Assembly (NCBI RefSeq): GCF_005796205.1
Contig: NZ_VAHN01000012.1
Span: forward strand, 1 to 64,000
Source of the DNA: Pseudarthrobacter sp. NamE2
GTDB lineage: Bacteria > Actinomycetota > Actinomycetes > Actinomycetales > Micrococcaceae
Reading direction: 5' to 3'
Length of the DNA stretch: 64,000 nt
Both the position numbers and the translations under genes were made by a program. The notes below the pieces were generated by a model. It was not told where the DNA came from and ran no database searches. It saw nothing but the letters and a program-made list of their open reading frames with translations. This document shows positions 17,734 to 26,247 of the stretch, piece after piece (the stretch's first letter is position 1; each line of letters opens with the position of its first letter).

Positions 17734-20138
17734 GGATTTCCGTCATCGGCTGCGGCTACCTGGGGGCCGTCCACGCCGCCACCCTCGCGTCGATGGGACA
17801 CACTGTTGTGGGCATCGACGTCGATCCCGGCAAGGTGGAGCAGCTGGGACGCGGCGTGGCACCCTTCCACGAGCCCGGGCTGGACGAACTCCTCCGGGAC
17901 GAACGCGCCAACGGCAGGCTGCGGTTCTCCACCGACCCTGCGGACGCCAAGGGCGCCCAGGTCCACTTCCTCTGTGTGGGTACCCCGCAGGACAAAACGT
18001 CCGACGCCGCCGACCTCACCTTCCTGGTCTCCGCCGCCAGGGCGCTGCTGCCGCACCTGGCCGCGGGCGCCGTCGTCGTTGGTAAATCAACCGTGCCCGT
18101 CGGCACCGTGGAGATGCTCCGCGGCGTGCTGGCCCGGCGCCCGGACGTCAGGCTCGGCTGGAACCCGGAGTTCCTCCGGCAGGGCACGGCTGTGAAGGAC
18201 TCTCTGGTGCCGGACCGGCTGGTCTACGGCGTTGAGGGCGGGCGCGCGGCGGCCTTCAACCCGTCCACCGGTGCTCCGCTGGGCGTGACAGCGGCGTTGG
18301 ACGCCGTCTACGAGCCGCTGTTGAGCGCCGGAATTCCGCGGCTGGTCTGCAACTTTGCCACGGCCGAACTGATCAAGTCCGCGGCGAACGCGTACCTGGC
18401 TACCAAGGTCAGCTTCATCAATGCGGTTGCCGAACTTTGCGACGCGTCGGGCGCGGACGTGGCGGAGTTGAGCGAGGCGATGGGCCTGGACCCCAGGATC
18501 GGAAACCGCTACCTGCACGCAGGCCTTGGGTTCGGCGGCGGCTGCCTGCCCAAGGACATCCGCAGTTTCCGGACCCAGGCCACCGAGCGGGGCATCACGG
18601 CTGTGGAGGACTGGATGCGGCTGGTGGACTTGGTGAACCTGGGCCAGCGGTCACGGACCGTGGACCTCGCCGCCGGCCTTTGCGGAGGCAGCGTTTCCGG
18701 CCGGTCCATCACCGTTTTGGGCGCTTCGTTCAAACCGGACACGGACGATATCCGGGACTCCCCTGCCCTGGACGTGGCGGACCGGCTCGCAGCCGCCGGG
18801 GCGCACGTGACTGTCACCGACCCGAGAGCGGTCAACCACGCCTGGCGCCGCTACCCGCGGCTGCGTTTCGAAAAGTCGACGGACCGTGCGCTTGAGGGCG
18901 CCGAACTGGTGCTGCTCCTCACCGAGTGGGACGAGTACCGGCGGCTCTCCCCCGCCATCGCGGCAGGGCTGGTCCGACGGCGGGTGGTCCTGGACGCGCG
19001 CAACGTCCTGGACGCTGCCGCCTGGCAGGCCGAGGGCTGGACGATGCGCGGACTGGGTACATCGGGCAGCGCGTCTACCGCTGCCCGAGCCGGTGCCGGC
19101 AGGCAGGAGCGCCCTCCGCTGAACCCGCACCAGGTGCGGGGCGTAACGGGCCCGCGCCGTTCAGCCCAACAGGCCCAGTTCGGCGAAGGCGAGCGCTACG
19201 CCGTTGCCGGCAGGCGCCGGAGTGGTCCGGTCAGCCACGGCCAGCACTCCCGGGTGGCCGCCTTCAACGGCAATGCCCGTACCCGCATACTCCAGCATTT
19301 CGATGTCGTTGGCGCTGTCGCCGATCGCCACGATGTCCTCGCGCTTCAGCCCGAGCCGGTCCTCCAACACCTGGATGCCCACTGCCTTGTGCGTTCCGGC
19401 CATGAAGATCTCCCCGGCCCGGTCTCCCAGCGCGGACAGGGAACTCGGGATCAGGCCCACCGCCGGACCGAAGGTCGGCAGCAAGTCCGTCAGCGGCACC
19501 GGCGAGTCAAAGCACGAGATCTTGGCGAAGGACGCGGAGCGGAGGTCGTTGCTGTACTGCATCGGCCCCAGGATGTCCTCGATTGGATCGACGTCGGTGC
19601 TCAGGACGCCGTCATGCTGCGGGCGCCCCGCGAAAATGGGACCCAGCACCTGCCGCAGCCGCTGGTCCACCCCCGTGCGGCCGTGCAGGGCCTCCGGCGC
19701 CTCCAGGATGTAGGCCGCGTTATTGGCATCGAGTGTTTCCACAATCCGGGCCGCCACCTCCGGCTCAAACCGGGTGTCCTTGAGGACTTCGCCGTTGAGT
19801 TCAACGCGGGCGCCGGCGCCGGTGATGGTGCCGTCGAACCCGGCGTCCAGGATGTGCCCGGGGACCATGGACAGCGGCCGGCCGGTGCAGACGAACACCA
19901 GGTGGCCCAGCCGACGGGCGGTCCGGACCGCCTCAACATGGGCTTCGGGAGCCAGTCCGTGGTCCGCGTAAGTGCCGTCGATGTCGAGGAAAATGGCACG
20001 CGGCCGCTGGGTCTGCTGGCTGGACATGCCGGGCTCCTTAGTCTGCTGGCGGGGCATTCAATCCTACCGAAGCCCCCGAAATTGGAATCTTTCCGCACGT
20101 CAAAGGGTGGAAGTAACTTTTTCCCGGCCGCCAACTGA
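17730..20138 (+). CDS. UDP-glucose/GDP-mannose dehydrogenase with run-on 3' frame
   Basis: GTG start overlaps the upstream stop (GTGA). Residues 1-445 are a complete UDP-glucose 6-dehydrogenase: Rossmann motif GCGYLG at 7-12, catalytic Cys272 in GGGCLPKDI, and the C-terminal UDP-binding half ending near LDAAAWQAEGW. It makes UDP-glucuronate from UDP-glucose for wall or capsule sugars. The family normally ends at about 440-450 residues, but here no in-frame stop occurs until 20136-20138, giving 802 residues. The last 350 or so are basic, low in character, and run antisense through the whole HAD gene (19161-20027). The tail is probably not a functional domain; a lost stop, a frameshift or a sequencing error near 19060-19160 are all possible. 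A perfect 10-base hairpin lies at 19062-19088. Confidence 0.8.
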   Translation: MRISVIGCGYLGAVHAATLASMGHTVVGIDVDPGKVEQLGRGVAPFHEPGLDELLRDERANGRLRFSTDPADAKGAQVHFLCVGTPQDKTSDAADLTFLVSAARALLPHLAAGAVVVGKSTVPVGTVEMLRGVLARRPDVRLGWNPEFLRQGTAVKDSLVPDRLVYGVEGGRAAAFNPSTGAPLGVTAALDAVYEPLLSAGIPRLVCNFATAELIKSAANAYLATKVSFINAVAELCDASGADVAELSEAMGLDPRIGNRYLHAGLGFGGGCLPKDIRSFRTQATERGITAVEDWMRLVDLVNLGQRSRTVDLAAGLCGGSVSGRSITVLGASFKPDTDDIRDSPALDVADRLAAAGAHVTVTDPRAVNHAWRRYPRLRFEKSTDRALEGAELVLLLTEWDEYRRLSPAIAAGLVRRRVVLDARNVLDAAAWQAEGWTMRGLGTSGSASTAARAGAGRQERPPLNPHQVRGVTGPRRSAQQAQFGEGERYAVAGRRRSGPVSHGQHSRVAAFNGNARTRILQHFDVVGAVADRHDVLALQPEPVLQHLDAHCLVRSGHEDLPGPVSQRGQGTRDQAHRRTEGRQQVRQRHRRVKARDLGEGRGAEVVAVLHRPQDVLDWIDVGAQDAVMLRAPRENGTQHLPQPLVHPRAAVQGLRRLQDVGRVIGIECFHNPGRHLRLKPGVLEDFAVEFNAGAGAGDGAVEPGVQDVPGDHGQRPAGADEHQVAQPTGGPDRLNMGFGSQSVVRVSAVDVEENGTRPLGLLAGHAGLLSLLAGHSILPKPPKLESFRTSKGGSNFFPAAN
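19161..20027 (-). CDS. HAD-superfamily (Cof/IIB-type) phosphatase
   Basis: 288 residues from ATG 20027, which has AAGGAG upstream; the longer start at 20057 is less likely. Motif I is FLDIDGTYAD, motif II VFVCTGRPLS, and the C-terminal motifs are HKAVGIQVLEDRLGL and AIGDSANDIEML. A cap domain lies between them. These are cytosolic phosphatases of sugar phosphates or related metabolites; the substrate is not deducible. The entire gene lies opposite the run-on part of the dehydrogenase frame. Its motifs are intact, so this strand is the real coding strand here. Confidence 0.92.
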   Translation of the reverse strand: MSSQQTQRPRAIFLDIDGTYADHGLAPEAHVEAVRTARRLGHLVFVCTGRPLSMVPGHILDAGFDGTITGAGARVELNGEVLKDTRFEPEVAARIVETLDANNAAYILEAPEALHGRTGVDQRLRQVLGPIFAGRPQHDGVLSTDVDPIEDILGPMQYSNDLRSASFAKISCFDSPVPLTDLLPTFGPAVGLIPSSLSALGDRAGEIFMAGTHKAVGIQVLEDRLGLKREDIVAIGDSANDIEMLEYAGTGIAVEGGHPGVLAVADRTTPAPAGNGVALAFAELGLLG

Positions 20139-20245
20139 CAGTCATCCTGTGACATTCAAAGTCTTGCAGGGAAGTAAGCACACTGATTGAATTAGGACAC
20201 CGGAAATGGGGGCCCGGCACAACTTACTGATTAAGGAGTGACAAC

Positions 20246-20515
20246 ATGGGCATTCTCGGATTTCTCATTTTGGGCCTGATCGCCGGCGCTATTGCAAAGG
20301 CAATTTTGCCGGGCCGCCAAGGCGGAGGCTGGTTGGTCACCTTGGTACTGGGCGTTGTTGGCGCCATCCTCGGCGGCTGGATCGGCTCGCTGATCTTTGG
20401 CGGCGGCCTGGCGGAATTCTTCGATATCCGCACCTGGCTCCTGGCCATTCTCGGCTCGGTCATCGTGCTGCTGGTCTACGGGGCAGTCACCAACCGCAGC
20501 CACCGCAGGGTGTAG
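20246..20515 (+). CDS. YeaQ/YmgE (GlsB)-type small membrane protein
   Basis: 89 residues with three hydrophobic helices and the family's GxxxG-rich pattern (LGVVGAILGGWIGSLIFGGG). Such transglycosylase-associated proteins are common stress-induced membrane proteins of unknown mechanism. A strong TTAAGGAGTG ribosome binding site precedes the ATG. Monocistronic, ending at the terminator just downstream. Confidence 0.92.
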   Translation: MGILGFLILGLIAGAIAKAILPGRQGGGWLVTLVLGVVGAILGGWIGSLIFGGGLAEFFDIRTWLLAILGSVIVLLVYGAVTNRSHRRV

Positions 20516-20541
20516 CGGCACCACTAATTTCCAAAGCAAAG

Positions 20542-20575
20542 CGCCGTCCTCCACAAGGAGGGCGGCGTTCTTGCT
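20542..20575 (+). terminator. Intrinsic terminator after the YeaQ-like gene
   Basis: An 11-base stem (20542-20552 with 20557-20567, one G-U pair), an ACAA loop, then TTCTTGCTT. Confidence 0.85.
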
Positions 20576-20679
20576 TCCAGCCCGACGGGCCAAAATCCCG
20601 GACAACTGCTGGTGACCGTTTCCCTCTTGCACGGAAAAGTCCTGCGCGGGCAATTATGATGTGCGAGGGGGGTGATGTT

Positions 20680-22860
20680 ATGGCTGGTTCAGGCCACGGC
20701 AGGAATTCGGCGGCTCATGCGTTCGGTTCGATTTTGGATGCGAATCCCGACGCCCTCCTGGCCCTCGCCGGGGACGGCACCGTGACCCTGGCCAACGCCG
20801 CAGCGGCCAGGCTGTTCGGCTACCCACGGGAGGAACTGGCGGGCCGGGACTACCTGAACCTCCTTTCACCCGCCTCCCGAGCGGAAGCGGAACACCTCAT
20901 ACAGCAGCTTGCCAGCGGAGCCGAAGCGTTTCCGCCGCCGCGCGGGATCACGGCTGTGCATAGTGACGGAACCGAATTTCCCGCGGAGGTAGCAGGTTCC
21001 CGCATTCCTTCCCGGGGCCGTCCTGGCGATCTGCCAGGCAACGGCCAGGCAGAGTTCGACGACGGCGTCCCGGCCGGCACGCGGCTCCTCCTGTCCGTCC
21101 GGAGTACTTCACACCGGCAGGCCGCCGACGCGGACCTGCGGGAGGCCATGTCCCTGCTGACCGCCACCCTCGAGTCCACTGCCGACGGCATCCTGGTGAT
21201 GAGCTCCGACGGACACGTGGCAGGCTTCAACGAGCAGTTCCTCACCATGTGGAATATCCACGCGGAACTCCTAAGGGGTGACAGCGAGGAGCCCATCATG
21301 CGCCTCATCGGCGCCCAGGTTTCCGATCCCATCGCTTTTGCAGCCCGGCTCCAGGAACTGGAGGACGATCCGGAAGCCGAAAGCCATGACGTGCTGGACT
21401 TCAAGGACGGCCGGACGTTCGAACGGTACTCGCGCCCCCAGCGGGTGGGTGACAACATCGTGGGCCGCGTATGGAGCTTCCGCGATGTAACCCCGCGGCG
21501 GAAGGCCCAGGAGCAGGCCCACCAGGCCATGCTGAACCTGGCGGCCCAGGCGGAAAAACTCCGGGCCATGGCCTTCCAGGACCCCTTGACCGGGCTGGCC
21601 AACCGGGCGGTCTTCAATGATGCCCTGGCCGAGGCACTGCAGGAACCCCGACTCAAAGCGGTGGATGTCCTCCTTCTGGACCTCGACGATTTCAAGGAAG
21701 TCAACGACATCCTGGGCCACCAGGCAGGCGACGACATGCTCATAGAGGTCTCCCGGCGGCTTCGCGGCTGCGTCACGACCGCCGACGTCGTGGCCCGGCT
21801 GGGCGGCGACGAGTTCGTGGTGCTGCTGACCGCGTGCCCCGATGCTGACGAAATCGCCGCCTGCATCGTCCGTTGCCTGCATGTCCCCGTCACCATTAAC
21901 GGCACTGTGCTGCGCCCCAGGCTTAGTTTGGGGCTGGCATCGCTGGGCCAGGACAGCGTCGGCCCCTCCGAACTCCTGCGCCAGGCGGACATCGCCATGT
22001 ACGCGGCGAAGGCTGCCGGCAAGAACCGTTTCCTGCGCTTCCACCCGGACATGATGACGGCCCTGGTGCGGCGGACCGACATGGAAAGTGCCCTGCAGCT
22101 GGCCGTTCCGCGAGGCGAAATCACGGTGGACTACCAGCCAATCGTTTCGCACCGGATGGGACAGGTGGTGAAACTCGAGGCGCTGGCGCGGTGGAACCGG
22201 GGCGGCGAGCGCATCCCGCCGTCGGTCTTCATCCCGCTGGCCGAACGCACCGGGCTTATCAACGAAATCGGGGCCGAAGTCATGGCCCTGGGGATGGTGC
22301 AGCTGGCGGAGTGGCTGGGCGAGGACCCGTCCCGGTCCCTGTCCGTCAACGTTTCCGGTGTCCAGCTGCAGGACCAGGACTTCGCGGCCAGTGTGCTCAC
22401 GCTGGCTGAAGCCAGCGGCGTGGCTGCCTACCAGCTGGTGCTGGAGGTGACCGAGAGTGTCTTTTTCGACGCCGACTGCAGCCTGATCAAGCAGCTCAGC
22501 ACGCTGCGGGATGCGGGCGCCCGCGTGGCCCTGGACGATTTCGGGACGGGCTATTCCTCCCTGGGCAGGTTGCAGGACCTGCCCGTGGACACGGTGAAGA
22601 TCGACAAGACGTTTGTGTCGATGGTGCGTACCGGCCAGGAGCGGCTGCCCATCCTGAGCTCGATGATCAACATGGCGCACAGCCTGGGGCTGACGGTCAC
22701 CGCGGAGGGCGTCGAAACCGCGGCACAGGCGGACTACCTGACGGCGCTGGAATGCGACTCGCTGCAGGGGTACCTGTTCTCGCTGCCTGAGCCCGGCGAA
22801 CGGCTGGGGCACGCGCTGCGGCACGCCGAAGAAGCCCTGCAGGCGCTCAAGGCGCGCTAA
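20680..22860 (+). CDS. PAS-PAS-GGDEF-EAL cyclic di-GMP enzyme
   Basis: 726 residues; ATG 20680 follows a G-rich ribosome binding site, with ATGATG at 20656 as an alternative. Two PAS-like sensor segments (about 15-145 and 155-275) are followed by a diguanylate cyclase domain with intact GGDEF at 375-379 and an EAL phosphodiesterase domain with E500-A501-L502 and DDFGTGYSS further on. Both signature motifs are intact, so it could make, degrade or switch c-di-GMP. No membrane segment is present, so it is probably a cytosolic sensor. No other c-di-GMP gene lies nearby. Confidence 0.93.
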   Translation: MAGSGHGRNSAAHAFGSILDANPDALLALAGDGTVTLANAAAARLFGYPREELAGRDYLNLLSPASRAEAEHLIQQLASGAEAFPPPRGITAVHSDGTEFPAEVAGSRIPSRGRPGDLPGNGQAEFDDGVPAGTRLLLSVRSTSHRQAADADLREAMSLLTATLESTADGILVMSSDGHVAGFNEQFLTMWNIHAELLRGDSEEPIMRLIGAQVSDPIAFAARLQELEDDPEAESHDVLDFKDGRTFERYSRPQRVGDNIVGRVWSFRDVTPRRKAQEQAHQAMLNLAAQAEKLRAMAFQDPLTGLANRAVFNDALAEALQEPRLKAVDVLLLDLDDFKEVNDILGHQAGDDMLIEVSRRLRGCVTTADVVARLGGDEFVVLLTACPDADEIAACIVRCLHVPVTINGTVLRPRLSLGLASLGQDSVGPSELLRQADIAMYAAKAAGKNRFLRFHPDMMTALVRRTDMESALQLAVPRGEITVDYQPIVSHRMGQVVKLEALARWNRGGERIPPSVFIPLAERTGLINEIGAEVMALGMVQLAEWLGEDPSRSLSVNVSGVQLQDQDFAASVLTLAEASGVAAYQLVLEVTESVFFDADCSLIKQLSTLRDAGARVALDDFGTGYSSLGRLQDLPVDTVKIDKTFVSMVRTGQERLPILSSMINMAHSLGLTVTAEGVETAAQADYLTALECDSLQGYLFSLPEPGERLGHALRHAEEALQALKAR

Positions 22861-22862
22861 GC

Positions 22863-23300
22863 CTAGGCGGCCTGCTTTCGCCCCGGCTGCTTGCCGTTCT
22901 TCCCGCCCGCCGGTTTGGCTACGGACGGTTCAGCCGGTGCAGGTGCCGGCGCGGCAGTGTCCCCAGCGGACGGTTCGGCGGGGGCAAAGCCGGACGGTTC
23001 TGCCTCGCCGGCGGCCACGGCTTCTCCTGCGGATGACGCAGCTTCATCCGCGGCTGCGGCGTCTTTGTTCCGGCGCCAGCGGCGAAGGAGGTCGGCGGCG
23101 GCGAGCGCACCGGCGAGGGGCGTCAGCACTGCGGCGCCGTAGACAAACAGCATCCAGGCCAGGGTAGTCAGCGGCGGCTGGTTGTTGTGCAGGAGGGACA
23201 GTCCGCCCAGCAGTCCCACGGCCCAGAAGAGGAGCACTGCCGCCAGGACGGCGGCGGCGGGAAAATACTGGCTGTTCACAATTTTTTTCAAGGTTTCCAT
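22863..23300 (-). CDS. Small membrane protein with Ala/Pro/Glu-rich tail
   Basis: 145 residues from ATG 23300, which has an excellent GGAGGAAG ribosome binding site. Two hydrophobic segments (about 14-35 and 46-70) are followed by an RRWRRNK basic stop-transfer and a long disordered tail ending KNGKQPGRKQAA. I do not recognise a family. It converges on the GGDEF-EAL gene with a 2-base gap. Confidence 0.78.
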   Translation of the reverse strand: METLKKIVNSQYFPAAAVLAAVLLFWAVGLLGGLSLLHNNQPPLTTLAWMLFVYGAAVLTPLAGALAAADLLRRWRRNKDAAAADEAASSAGEAVAAGEAEPSGFAPAEPSAGDTAAPAPAPAEPSVAKPAGGKNGKQPGRKQAA

Positions 23301-23507
23301 GCACTTCCTCCTGCCTGGCCGGGGGCTGCGGAAAGTGGCCGCATCAACACAAGTATGGGGTTGGAAATTACGGAAACCGTGCAAGACACCGTGGCGAGTG
23401 ATGAACGTAACTGAAAGGCCGCCGTCGTGCGTTTTTCCAAGGTTCTTCCGCGCTTCAAAAAGCCCTATTACGGTGGGTTTGTTCGCCCGATTCCCAGGAG
23501 GCTTTGA

Positions 23508-24059
23508 ATGCGCAAAGTAACCGCCGGACTGTTCCATTCCGTGGACGGCGTAGTGTCCGATCCGTACAAATTCCAGTTCGACAGCTTTGATGACGAACTG
23601 GGCGAAGGCCTCACCAAAATGATGGAGACCGTGGACACTGTGGTCCTGGGCCGGGTGAGCTACCAGGAGTGGGCGGCGTACTGGCCCAACGCCTCCGTGG
23701 ACGAGGACTTTGCCGCCTTTATCAACCCCATCGAGAAGCACGTGGCGTCGCACACCCTCACCGAACCGCTGGAATGGCAGAACTCGCATCTAATGGATGC
23801 GCCGCTGGAGGAGTTCGTCGCGAAGCTGAAGGCCCGCGACGGCGGTGAGATTGCGGTCTGCGGCAGCATCTCGGTGACCCGGCAGCTGCTGTTCGCCGGG
23901 CTGCTGGACTCGCTCACCCTGATGACCCACCCGGTGATCGCCGGGACCGGCCGGCGCCTTTTCGAGGACGGCGATCCCACCACGCGCCTGGTGCTCCAGG
24001 ACCAGCGGACCACCAGCAAGGGCAACGTGATCAGCACCTACGGGCGGCTCGAGGCATAG
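23508..24059 (+). CDS. RibD C-terminal/dihydrofolate-reductase-like oxidoreductase
   Basis: 183 residues with a DHFR-like fold: start TAGLFHSVDGVV, then DTVVLGRVSYQEW, and GGEIAVCGSISVTRQLL as the nucleotide-binding part. Such stand-alone proteins resemble the reductase half of RibD and are common in actinobacteria; the substrate is usually unknown. CCAGGAGG precedes ATG. Monocistronic. Confidence 0.88.
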   Translation: MRKVTAGLFHSVDGVVSDPYKFQFDSFDDELGEGLTKMMETVDTVVLGRVSYQEWAAYWPNASVDEDFAAFINPIEKHVASHTLTEPLEWQNSHLMDAPLEEFVAKLKARDGGEIAVCGSISVTRQLLFAGLLDSLTLMTHPVIAGTGRRLFEDGDPTTRLVLQDQRTTSKGNVISTYGRLEA

Positions 24060-24141
24060 CCCCGGCAGATTCCCGCTGCCGTCCCGGGGCACATTGACAC
24101 GGACACGCCGAAGACCAGGGCTCAGGCGCCTAAGATCCGTC

Positions 24142-25092
24142 TCATAGTGCCCCGCCGCGGGCGACGGCGGCGATGTCCGCCGGAGTTGTCCGGCAGCAGC
24201 CGCCGATGATGCGGGCGCCAAGCTCCTGCCAGGCCTTGGCCCCGCCGGCAAGGTCATGCGGGGCCGGCTGTCCGGTTTCGCCGGCGGCCGGCCCCCAGGT
24301 CTTGGTGTCCGGATCATAGGTCTCCCCTGAATTGGGGTAGGCCAGCAGCGGCGTGCCCGTGGCCTGGCCCAGGGCGGCAAGCGCCGGGGTCACGAGGTGC
24401 AGCGGAACGCAGTTCACGCCGACCGCCGCCACGTTCGCCTTGCCGTCCAGCAGTTCGGCAACAGACGCCAGGGGCGTTCCGTCACTGATGTGCCCGCCGT
24501 CCCGGAGGGAGAAGGAAAACCAGGATTCGACGTCGAGCTCCTCCGCGAGCGCCAGCAGCGCCTCGGCCTCGGCGAAGGAAGGCAGTGTCTCGAACGCGAG
24601 GAAATCCGCGCCGGCCTCAACCAGCGCCGCCACTCGGGGACGGTGGAAGTCGCGGAACTCGTCCACGGACAGCAGATAGTCGCCGCGGTATTCGGATCCG
24701 TCCGCGAGGTAAGCGCCGTAGGGCCCTACCGATCCGGCAACCAGCAAAGGACCGGCGTCGGACCGTCCGGAAAGGTGTTCCTGCCGCGCCTCGTCCGCGA
24801 GCCTGACCGACAGGGCGATGAGCTCCAGCGCTTCGTCCCCCCTGATCCCGCGCCGCGCGAAGCCCTGCGGCGTAGCCTGGTAGCTGGCCGTGGTGGCGAT
24901 CCTGGCGCCTGCGGCGAAGTAGTCCCGGTGCACGTCCTTGATCAGCTGGGGCTGTTCCAGCAGGACTCTTGCTGACCACAGCGGATCGTCAAGGTTACAG
25001 CCGCGCGCCTCGAGTTCGGTGGCGAGGGCGCCATCCGAGACGAGGAAACCGTGGCGCGGGAGCAGGGCGGACAGCGATGGATTGCCGGACAT
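24142..25092 (-). CDS. mmuM: Homocysteine S-methyltransferase
   Basis: 316 residues, one Hcy-methyltransferase barrel. Zinc ligands are visible as Cys in AVGVNC and the Cys pair in IIGGCCRTTP near the C-terminus. It makes methionine from homocysteine with S-methylmethionine or SAM as donor. No permease gene (mmuP) is adjacent. The start lacks a Shine-Dalgarno; a TATAGT hexamer on this strand (25106-25101) ends 8 bases before the ATG, which suggests a leaderless or near-leaderless mRNA sharing a -10 region with divergent rlmC. Confidence 0.92.
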   Translation of the reverse strand: MSGNPSLSALLPRHGFLVSDGALATELEARGCNLDDPLWSARVLLEQPQLIKDVHRDYFAAGARIATTASYQATPQGFARRGIRGDEALELIALSVRLADEARQEHLSGRSDAGPLLVAGSVGPYGAYLADGSEYRGDYLLSVDEFRDFHRPRVAALVEAGADFLAFETLPSFAEAEALLALAEELDVESWFSFSLRDGGHISDGTPLASVAELLDGKANVAAVGVNCVPLHLVTPALAALGQATGTPLLAYPNSGETYDPDTKTWGPAAGETGQPAPHDLAGGAKAWQELGARIIGGCCRTTPADIAAVARGGAL

Positions 25093-25100
25093 AAATGGCC

Positions 25101-25108
25101 ACTATAAT
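25101..25108. promoter_or_regulatory. Overlapping divergent -10 boxes for mmuM and rlmC
   Basis: ACTATAAT. On the plus strand it gives a perfect TATAAT (25103-25108), 9 bases before the rlmC ATG; on the minus strand it gives TATAGT, 8 bases before the mmuM ATG. Neither gene has a ribosome binding site. The two promoters cannot be occupied at once. Confidence 0.6.
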
Positions 25109-25117
25109 TGACCGGTC

Positions 25118-26245
25118 ATGCAGTGTTCCTACTTTGATGCCGCCCGCTGCCGCTCGTGCACCCTCATGGGCACCCCCTACGAGGAACAGCTGGCCGGCAA
25201 GCAGTCGCACTGCCAGACCCTCCTCGCCGGCCACACGCAACTGGAATGGCTGCCGCCCCTGGCAAGCCGCGAATCCGGTTTCCGGAACAAGGCCAAGATG
25301 GTGATCGGTGGAACAGCCTCAAGGCCCACCATCGGAATCCTCGACGCCGACGGCTACGGCGTGGATCTGCGCAAATGCGGCGTCTGCTCCCCGGGCCTTC
25401 GCGCATGCTTCCCCGTACTGGCCGGATTCATCCGCTCCAACCGCCTGACGCCTTACGATATCCCGCGACGCAGCGGGGAACTCAAGCACGTCATCATCAC
25501 CGAATCACCGGACGGCGGGATCATGCTCCGCCTGGTCCTGCGCTCGGAGCAGCTGGTGCCGCGGATCCGGAAAAACCTCCCCGCGCTCCTGGCCGCCCTG
25601 CCGCAGGTGAAGGTGGTCTCGGTCAACCTGCTTCCGGAACACAAAGCCGTCCTGGAGGGCGACCGGGAGATCCTGCTGACGGAGCAGTCCACCCTGAACA
25701 TGCGGGTCAACGATATCAACCTGCACCTGCGGCCGCAGAGCTTCTTCCAGACCAACAGCGAGATGGCCGCGGCGCTGTACCGGCAGGGCCGCGAGTGGGT
25801 CAACGAGCTGGCGCCCGCCTCGGTGTGGGACCTGTACTGCGGCGTCGGCGGCTTCGCCCTGCATGTTGCCGATCCCTCCCGTACGGTCACCGGCATCGAA
25901 TTCAGCAGCGAGGCCATCGTGTCCGCCCGGATCAGCAGCGAGGAGGCGGGGCTGCAGGGAATGGACTTCCAGGCCGGGGACGCCACGGCTTTTGCCGTCG
26001 AAGCAGGGCAGTCGCCCGGGCTGGTGATCGTGAACCCGCCCCGGCGCGGCATCGGCAAGGAGCTCTGCGGCTGGCTGGAATCGTCGGACGTGCAGCACGT
26101 GGTCTACTCCAGCTGCAACGCCCAGTCGCTGGCGCGCGACCTGGCGGCCCTTCCGTCATTCACGGCGAGGCGGGCACGGGTGCTGGACATGTTCCCGCAG
26201 ACGAAGCACTACGAGGTGATGGTCCTGCTGGAGCGGGCCGCCTGA
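25118..26245 (+). CDS. rlmC: 23S rRNA (uracil-C5)-methyltransferase RlmC-like
   Basis: 375 residues. The N-terminus MQCSYFDAARCRSC supplies the iron-sulfur ligands (C3, C11, C14) as in RlmC/RumB, with a further Cys in RKCGVC. SAM motif: VWDLYCGVGGFALH. The catalytic Cys is in YSSCNAQSLARDL. E. coli RlmC methylates U747 of 23S rRNA; in Gram-positive bacteria a relative may do more than one site, so the exact target is open. Start from a probable leaderless mRNA. Confidence 0.92.
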   Translation: MQCSYFDAARCRSCTLMGTPYEEQLAGKQSHCQTLLAGHTQLEWLPPLASRESGFRNKAKMVIGGTASRPTIGILDADGYGVDLRKCGVCSPGLRACFPVLAGFIRSNRLTPYDIPRRSGELKHVIITESPDGGIMLRLVLRSEQLVPRIRKNLPALLAALPQVKVVSVNLLPEHKAVLEGDREILLTEQSTLNMRVNDINLHLRPQSFFQTNSEMAAALYRQGREWVNELAPASVWDLYCGVGGFALHVADPSRTVTGIEFSSEAIVSARISSEEAGLQGMDFQAGDATAFAVEAGQSPGLVIVNPPRRGIGKELCGWLESSDVQHVVYSSCNAQSLARDLAALPSFTARRARVLDMFPQTKHYEVMVLLERAA

Positions 26246-26247
26246 CC

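Noticed and set aside
21271..22824. 517-codon minus-strand frame opposite the GGDEF-EAL gene
   Set aside because: Antisense shadow; the plus strand has intact GGDEF and EAL motifs.
24059..24090. Possible terminator after the RibD-like gene
   Set aside because: GCCCCGG/CCGGGGC arms exist, but competing pairings and no U-tract leave it unconvincing.
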